Shown piece by piece: positions 23,571 through 28,551 of a stretch of 28,551 nucleotides of DNA (position 1 is its first letter; each line of letters begins with the position of its first letter). Made by a program: the position numbers and the translations under genes. The stretch is from an uncultured Clostridiaceae bacterium (GTDB taxonomy: Bacteria; Bacillota; Clostridia; Clostridiales; Oxobacteraceae), in assembly GCA_937900065.1 (NCBI GenBank), contig CALCDS010000066.1, positions 1 through 28,551 on the forward strand, read 5' to 3'. The notes below the pieces were generated by a model, which had not been told where the DNA came from, made no database searches, and saw only the letters and a program-made list of their open reading frames with translations.

Positions 23571-23654
23571 ATTTATAAATTTGAGAATAAATAACGGAAA
23601 CGATCCATGAGATCAGTCCATTTCATATAAGGAAAATTCTAATTTTGCTGAGGA

Positions 23655-23682
23655 TTGATTATAAGTATATAATATATATTAT
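23655..23682 (+). promoter_or_regulatory. Sigma-A-type promoter of the two-component operon
   Basis: TTGATT (23655-23660), a 16-base spacer and TATTAT (23677-23682), ahead of the GGAGG ribosome site. Confidence 0.45.
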
Positions 23683-23706
23683 AGCTAAAGGATTGGAGGT
23701 TTTAAT

Positions 23707-24387
23707 ATGGATGCCACAAATAAATTGCTGCTGGTAGATGACGATAGGAACATTTGTGAACTGATAAAGATGTATCTGGAAAAGGAAGGATATACTTGTG
23801 TACAGGCGTATAACGGGAGAGAAGCAATTGAAAAGATGGACCAGTCCATTGAGCTTGTGGTGCTTGATATAATGCTGCCCTTGATGAATGGTTGGGATGT
23901 GCTTAAGGAAATAAGAAAGCATTATGACACGCCTGTAATAATGCTTACTGCAAAAGGTGAAACGTTTGATAAAGTGCTTGGGCTTGAACTGGGGGCTGAT
24001 GATTATATAGTAAAACCATTTGAGCCGAAAGAACTTGTAGCCAGGGTGAAAGCGGTCTTAAGAAGATATAAGCCTGTTGAGACCTCAAAGACCATAGAAT
24101 ATGAAGGAATCACAATCGATATGGAAAAATACCAGGTGATAATACGTGGCCGCACAATAGAGATGCCCCCTAAGGAGATTGAGCTTTTGTATTTTTTAGC
24201 CTCTAACCCTAATAAAGTTTATACACGTGAACAGCTTTTGAATGAGATATGGGGATATGACTTTATAGGCGATTCAAGAACGGTTGATGTCCATGTAAAA
24301 AGGGTAAGGGAAAAAATAGATACTGAAAATGTAAATTGGAGCTTGAAGACCGTATGGGGCGTAGGATACAAATTTGAGGTGAAATAA
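23707..24387 (+). CDS. OmpR/PhoB-family response regulator
   Basis: A cytosolic two-component transcription factor of 226 residues. The receiver domain (residues 1-120) has the acidic pocket DDD (11-13), phospho-acceptor Asp54 in VVLDIMLPLMNG, the switch Thr in IMLTAKGE and Lys in DDYIVKPFEPKEL. The C-terminal winged helix has EIELLYFLASNPNKVYTREQ, LLNEIWGYDF, and RTVDVHVKRVREKI. GGAGG precedes the ATG. The partner kinase gene begins two bases after the stop. The regulon is not readable; htrA, the next gene downstream, is a plausible target because CssR- and WalR-type systems control such proteases. Confidence 0.93.
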   Translation: MDATNKLLLVDDDRNICELIKMYLEKEGYTCVQAYNGREAIEKMDQSIELVVLDIMLPLMNGWDVLKEIRKHYDTPVIMLTAKGETFDKVLGLELGADDYIVKPFEPKELVARVKAVLRRYKPVETSKTIEYEGITIDMEKYQVIIRGRTIEMPPKEIELLYFLASNPNKVYTREQLLNEIWGYDFIGDSRTVDVHVKRVREKIDTENVNWSLKTVWGVGYKFEVK

Positions 24388-24389
24388 AA

Positions 24390-25832
24390 ATGAAAGTCAA
24401 GCCCAATTTTATGAAAACAAGTCTTTACTCAAAGCTTGTACTTACATTTTTTGCTGTGATATTGATAAGCTTTATATTCCTCGCATTGACTCTTTCAGCT
24501 TGGTTTCGCACTTACTATTATAAACAGAAAAAGCAGGCAATGCTTTCTCAAGCTCCGGTGTTTATTGATTTGTATGAAAAGCTGAGTTATGGAAGCATTA
24601 AACCAGAGGAGTTTTTATCATATTTAAGTTCTCTTGATACTTATCTCAACTCGAAAATATGGATAATCAATCAGTATAAAATCGTTTATGGAGTTTCAAA
24701 TGCAAAAGAAGATGGAGAACTATTGTCTACGCAGATATCCAACCCCGATGTCGATTTGGTATTGAAGGGCAATATAGTAGCTGGGGAAGGGATGTTTGCC
24801 GAAAGGTTTAAGAAGCCAATGTATACTGTTATGTTCCCGCTTGTCATAAATAATCAGATCGCCGGCGCTGCGATAATGAGCACTCCTATGACAGGCATTG
24901 AAACTGAACTTTACAGGATATATTCTTTTATATGGCTGGCAGCACTTATAGCTGTAGTTGTTTCCACATTTATAATATATTATTTTTCACAAAGCATTCT
25001 CATAAAGCCTCTATATGAAATCAATAAGACTGCGCGTGAAATATCTGATGGAGAATTTGAAAAGAGGGTGAATATAACTTCAAAGGATGAAATAGGACAA
25101 CTTGCGGAATCGTTTAACTACATGGCGGATACACTTCAGAACCTTGAAAACATGAGAAGGGATTTTATTGCAAACATATCGCATGAATTAAGATCACCTA
25201 TAACAACTATAAGGGGATTCATACAGGGCATACTCGATGGGACTATACCTAAGGACAAACACAGCTATTATTTATCGATTGTCTTGGATGAATCAAAGAG
25301 GCTTACAAGGCTTATTTCAGATGTGCTTGACCTGTCAAGGCTTGAGTCCGGGGAATTTTCATTGAGGATGGGAGTTTTTGATATAAATGAACTTATAAGG
25401 ATAATAATAATAAAGTTTGAGAAACAAATTGAATCTAAAAAACTCAATGCCGATGTCCTGCTCGCCGGCGAATTTTTGTACGCATACGGGGATAAGGATA
25501 GGATAGGACAGGTGATAACCAATCTTTTGGATAATGCCATAAAGTTTACGGGTGAAGGCGGAAAAATAAGCGTGAGTACAAAAATCGAGGGAAAGAAAGT
25601 TATTGTCAGCGTTGGAGACAGCGGGACCGGCATCCCTGAGGATGAATTAAAGCTTATATGGGATAGGTTCCATATGGTTGATAAATCGAGGACCAAAAAG
25701 AAAGGGACCGGACTTGGACTCTCGATTGCAAGACAGATTATAAATCAGCACAATGAAAAAATATGGGTAGAATCAAAGGAAGGCGTAGGTTCCACATTTT
25801 CATTCACACTTAAAGCCGAGCAAAATATATAA
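24390..25832 (+). CDS. Sensor histidine kinase (HAMP-type)
   Basis: A membrane sensor kinase of 480 residues. The N-terminal transmembrane helix (VLTFFAVILISFIFLALTL) is followed by an extracellular domain of about 130 residues, a second helix (IWLAALIAVVVSTFIIYYF) and a HAMP linker (SQSILIKPLYEINKTAREI, DGEFEKRVNI). The dimerisation domain with H265 follows in FIANISHELRSPITTIRGF. The ATPase domain ends the protein: NLLDNAIKFT (N box), GDSGTGIPEDE (G1), and KGTGLGLSIARQI (G2). It is translationally adjacent to its response regulator. The external signal is unknown; the sensor domain has no motif I recognise beyond a PAS/CHASE-like size. Confidence 0.93.
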   Translation: MKVKPNFMKTSLYSKLVLTFFAVILISFIFLALTLSAWFRTYYYKQKKQAMLSQAPVFIDLYEKLSYGSIKPEEFLSYLSSLDTYLNSKIWIINQYKIVYGVSNAKEDGELLSTQISNPDVDLVLKGNIVAGEGMFAERFKKPMYTVMFPLVINNQIAGAAIMSTPMTGIETELYRIYSFIWLAALIAVVVSTFIIYYFSQSILIKPLYEINKTAREISDGEFEKRVNITSKDEIGQLAESFNYMADTLQNLENMRRDFIANISHELRSPITTIRGFIQGILDGTIPKDKHSYYLSIVLDESKRLTRLISDVLDLSRLESGEFSLRMGVFDINELIRIIIIKFEKQIESKKLNADVLLAGEFLYAYGDKDRIGQVITNLLDNAIKFTGEGGKISVSTKIEGKKVIVSVGDSGTGIPEDELKLIWDRFHMVDKSRTKKKGTGLGLSIARQIINQHNEKIWVESKEGVGSTFSFTLKAEQNI

Positions 25833-25901
25833 CGAGGCAATAGGTGTATCCTACTTTTGATATAGGTACAATTTTAGTTTTCAAGGGGATGAGTTAATCT
25901 T

Positions 25902-25929
25902 TTGACTCGCTCTAACGTGCGAAGATAAG
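25902..25929 (+). promoter_or_regulatory. Weak promoter candidate for htrA
   Basis: TTGACT (25902-25907), a 16-base spacer and GATAAG (25924-25929). A second candidate -10, TATAAT at 25969-25974, lacks a -35. The choice between them is open. Confidence 0.3.
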
Positions 25930-26065
25930 AAAATTTTTCTACAGCCGAAAAACCTTCTGATAATACGTTATAATTATTTTACAGTTTGTTCACATAATAT
26001 TCAAACTAAACAAATATAATTAAGCCGTAATTGAGGCGGTTCATGCCCGCATGGAGGTGTTTTTT

Positions 26066-27433
26066 ATGGACGACATGAATTTTAATGATAATATTGATAA
26101 AAATATAAATCCGGATAATGCAAATCAGGAGAAGGCTTCGGCAAATCCAAATGATGGACCTGCTGCAGATATGTATGGAGATACTAAAGAAAATCAAGAG
26201 AATCTGATGCCAAAGGTATGGGATGATTTTAATGAAATCGACTCAAATCTTGATTCGGAAGGCCGAAAGAATGGGACCATAAATATACAGAGTGTTCCAG
26301 TTAAAAGGAAATGGATCAGGAAGGCTATTCCATTTATCGCATGCATCGTTGTTTCCGCACTTATCGGAGGAATTGCAGGAGGAGCATATACCAATTACTT
26401 GATAAGCAAAGATAAAAATTATGATACCCCTATTACGATAAGCCAGAGCGGCTCGAGCAATCAAGCATATCAGGCAGCTTACACTCCTCCATCCAGTCTG
26501 ATTGCCAAAATTGCATCGGATACAGGCCCGTCGGTAGTGGGAGTTGACACTGAACTCGTATCCCAAGGTTTTTTCGGGCAAAAGCAAGTGGCTCAGGGAT
26601 CAGGTTCCGGTATAATATTTGATAAAAGAGGTTATATAGTGACCAACCAGCATGTTATAGATGGAGGCCAAAAAATATATGTGACTCTTCCTGGCAAACA
26701 AAAGTTAACGGCTCAATTGGTAGGCCAGGATAAGATAAGCGATATTGCGGTGCTTAAAGTAGACAGGGACAATTTGCCGGTTGCAAAGTTTGGGGATTCG
26801 TCAAAGGTAAGAGTCGGCGATCTAGCGATTGCAATAGGAAATCCACTTGGCGAAGAGTATGCAGGTACGGTTACATCCGGAATAATAAGCGCCTTAAACA
26901 GGACGATCGATATTGACGAGGGCGAATACAGCAGGAGATACAAATTGATACAGACCGATGCTGCCATAAATCCAGGTAACAGCGGCGGAGCACTTATAAA
27001 TGAAAATGGAGAAGTAATAGGCATAAATTCAATAAAGTTTGCTGATAGCGAGATTGAAGGCATGGGATTTGCAATTCCTATAAATGATGTAAAGACGATA
27101 GTGGATCAGCTGCTCAAAAACGGATATGTAAGCCGTCCTTATCTTGGAGTCAGTGTAGTTACGATAACCGAAAAAATGGCCAGCCAATATAAATGTCCTG
27201 CAGGGGTAGGAGTTTATACAGTGCAGAGAGGAAGCGCTGCTGAGGCGGCAGGATTAAAGCCGAATGATGTTATACTCGAGATAGATGGCGTAAAATTGAG
27301 TACCAATGAAGAGCTCATAAATGAACTTCAGAAACATAAAGTTGGAGATTCGGTAAAGCTTAAAATCTGGAGGGATGGTTCAAATCTTACGATATCTATA
27401 ACTCTTGGAGAAGACAAGGGCAGCACCAACTAA
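26066..27433 (+). CDS. htrA: Membrane-anchored serine protease HtrA/DegP-like
   Basis: A trypsin-like protease that degrades misfolded exported proteins at the outer face of the membrane. A long acidic N-terminal cytosolic part (about 75 residues) is followed by one transmembrane helix (AIPFIACIVVSALIGGIAGG). A Ser/Gln-rich linker comes next, then the protease with triad His196 (VTNQHVIDGG), Asp226 (DKISDIAVLKV) and Ser306 (NPGNSGGAL). A C-terminal PDZ domain follows (YLGVSVVTITEKM, GSAAEAAGLKPNDVILEIDG). The frame opens at ATG 26051, but GGAGGTG occupies that codon's neighbourhood and precedes ATG 26066, which I chose (455 residues). It follows the two-component system by about 230 bases. 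A strong terminator ends it. Confidence 0.95.
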   Translation: MDDMNFNDNIDKNINPDNANQEKASANPNDGPAADMYGDTKENQENLMPKVWDDFNEIDSNLDSEGRKNGTINIQSVPVKRKWIRKAIPFIACIVVSALIGGIAGGAYTNYLISKDKNYDTPITISQSGSSNQAYQAAYTPPSSLIAKIASDTGPSVVGVDTELVSQGFFGQKQVAQGSGSGIIFDKRGYIVTNQHVIDGGQKIYVTLPGKQKLTAQLVGQDKISDIAVLKVDRDNLPVAKFGDSSKVRVGDLAIAIGNPLGEEYAGTVTSGIISALNRTIDIDEGEYSRRYKLIQTDAAINPGNSGGALINENGEVIGINSIKFADSEIEGMGFAIPINDVKTIVDQLLKNGYVSRPYLGVSVVTITEKMASQYKCPAGVGVYTVQRGSAAEAAGLKPNDVILEIDGVKLSTNEELINELQKHKVGDSVKLKIWRDGSNLTISITLGEDKGSTN

Positions 27434-27456
27434 ATTTTAAATATGCTATACACTAA

Positions 27457-27498
27457 ATATTGCCGCATCGGTATTTCCGATGCGGCAATATCTATTTA
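27457..27498 (+). terminator. Terminator of htrA
   Basis: ATATTGCCGCATCGG (27457-27471), loop TATTT, CCGATGCGGCAATAT (27477-27491), a perfect 15-bp stem, then CTATTTATT. Confidence 0.8.
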
Positions 27499-27706
27499 TT
27501 CTCCACATTAATACGATATGTTTATATTATTTTTTGTAGAATAAACCATATATTTACATTTATGCCAGACAGCATTTAAAAAATCAGGCTGATAAATATC
27601 ATATGATGTCATTAGAAAATTTTTACAAAAGCCATTCGATATATTATAATTTTGGTGCTGAGTTGATATAAAACGGTTCATATTTTTTAAAGTGGGAGGA
27701 ATACAT

Positions 27707-28294
27707 ATGAGAAAGAAAGCTGTTGTTATTATAATCAATGCTGCCATGATTTTTTATATATCGATTTTAATAATTTTTACGATATCAAAGATAGGTTCAT
27801 ATCATAATAAATACAAAATCGATCGCATAGGAAATATAGGCTTTATAATAGCTGATTCAGACTATGGTGTTGATACCATAGATGCCGGAGATATCGTACT
27901 TGCGGATTTGGCGGATTTCAAACCGAAAGAAGGAGATGTTGCAGCATATAAAGACGGGGACAGTATCAAATTTGGCGCAGTCGGCAGCATTGCTGATGGA
28001 ACAGTCAGTATGAAAAATAGAGGGAGTGCTATAAAATCGGATTATATAGCTGGAAGGTATTTGTTCAGTATCCCGCTTTTAGGATATGTTTTCAGCTTTA
28101 AAACGGCACCGGTTTTAAGTACAGTCTGCATCATCGTTCCATCGGTCCTAATATTTTATTATATTCTAATCCTACTGGCAGATGACATGGCGGATAGACG
28201 GGCGCATAGAAAAAAGATAATGCGCAGAAAAGACAGAAGGCGTGTCAGATATAAAAAAGAGGGAATGGATTTTAACAAGAAGGCGGCAATGTAA
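27707..28294 (+). CDS. Signal-peptidase-like (S26 fold) membrane protein, probably inactive
   Basis: 195 residues starting at ATG 27707, with GGGAGGAA just upstream; the frame extends further but the ribosome site decides. One N-terminal helix (VVIIINAAMIFYISILIIF), an outer domain and a second helix (VCIIVPSVLIFYYILILL) follow the SipW/ER-type S26 layout, ending in a very basic tail rich in Arg/Lys. The outer domain keeps the scaffold: TIDAGDIVLAD, PKEGDVAAYKDGD, AGRYLFSIPLLGYVFSF. Where active enzymes have SGSMEPTI, this one reads SDYGVDTI, with Tyr53 in place of the catalytic serine. The HR motif is replaced by FGAV. I infer a non-catalytic relative of unknown role. Family assignment is moderately sure. 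Confidence 0.6.
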   Translation: MRKKAVVIIINAAMIFYISILIIFTISKIGSYHNKYKIDRIGNIGFIIADSDYGVDTIDAGDIVLADLADFKPKEGDVAAYKDGDSIKFGAVGSIADGTVSMKNRGSAIKSDYIAGRYLFSIPLLGYVFSFKTAPVLSTVCIIVPSVLIFYYILILLADDMADRRAHRKKIMRRKDRRRVRYKKEGMDFNKKAAM

Positions 28295-28313
28295 TTTGCC
28301 TCCTTTTTTAAAA

Positions 28314-28542
28314 GGCTCTGTTTAACAAAGATGTTGATTTTGAGCATCCTGTTCGCCTATTCGCACTTTATAAGTTCTAAGGCTCATTGCCTTGTTCATC
28401 AAGAACTTTTGCAAACTCACTTCGCAAAGTCAGCAAAAGTTCTAGGATTCGCTTCGGCAATTTTGCCAAGAACTTAGCAAAAGTGCTCATACCGCTCACT
28501 TGGATTGCTCAAAAAATCAACACTAAACTTTAACATAACCTT
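28314..28542. repeat. Palindromic MITE-like element, full-length copy B
   Basis: Left end GGCTCTGTTTAACAAAGATG then TTGATTTTGAGCATCC; right end GGATTGCTCAAAAAATCAAC then ACTAAACTTTAACATAACC. The inner arms AAGTTCTAAGGC, AAGAACTTTTGC, GCAAAAGTTCTAGG and GCCAAGAACTT match copy A in order. It starts 20 bases after the preceding stop codon and lies at the very end of the window. Confidence 0.85.
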
Positions 28543-28551
28543 TTTAAAATA

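Overview
The window looks like a chromosome segment from a low-GC, Gram-positive, spore-forming anaerobe of class Clostridia. The evidence is the murC / purR / spoVG / glmU / prs neighbourhood, a SigI-RsgI pair, PurR of the Firmicutes (PRTase-fold) type, AT-rich spacers, strong AGGAGG-type ribosome binding sites and frequent TTG/GTG starts. I cannot fix the genus.

Layout. (1) 58-2600: adenosylhomocysteinase and an SAH/MTA-type deaminase overlap in an ATGA operon; a lipoprotein gene follows (2716-3558). (2) 3575-5461: GC-richer wreckage of an integrative or conjugative element, with the C-terminal end of a large serine recombinase, two small mobilisation-region-like frames and an N-terminally cut DUF6076 gene. 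(3) 5493-8349: a LysR regulator divergent from a small membrane protein and a CPA2 cation/proton antiporter, with an 11-bp inverted repeat between them. (4) 8378-9218: an unrecognised acidic-tailed protein built on a 16-residue tandem repeat. (5) 9328-11038: sigI-rsgI on the minus strand, preceded by a SigI-like promoter. (6) 11041-11863: non-coding DNA holding palindromic repeats and one possible 58-residue basic ORF. (7) 11864-15171: a carbohydrate-ABC ATPase (UgpC/MsmX type), a PucR-type regulator, a ComB-family phosphatase and a small membrane protein. (8) 15216-17761: tRNA-Pro(CGG), a flavodoxin-fold/SCP2-like/membrane fusion and another small membrane protein. (9) 17850-23570: murC (minus), then purR, spoVG, glmU and prs (plus), the conserved housekeeping core. 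(10) 23655-28294: an OmpR-type two-component system, a membrane-anchored HtrA protease, and a signal-peptidase-like membrane protein that appears to lack the catalytic residues.

How the genes work together. Several envelope-related functions sit side by side: murC and glmU supply peptidoglycan precursors, SigI/RsgI and the two-component system sense envelope or outside conditions, and HtrA clears damaged exported protein. purR and prs link purine control to PRPP supply. ahcY and the deaminase both consume S-adenosylhomocysteine.

The most unusual non-genic feature is a family of palindromic, MITE-like elements sharing the end motif TGTTGATTTTTTGAGCA(A)TCC. There are two ~195-bp full-length copies (11156-11351 and 28314-28542) and two ~80-90-bp short forms (11752-11841 and 17755-17834), plus a relic. 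Other items worth attention are the 16-residue repeat protein, the three-domain redox/lipid-binding/membrane fusion, the apparently inactive signal-peptidase fold and the candidate autoregulatory SigI promoter. I saw no CRISPR array, no intact prophage and no intact insertion sequence. All family assignments come from reading motifs by eye; no database search was run.
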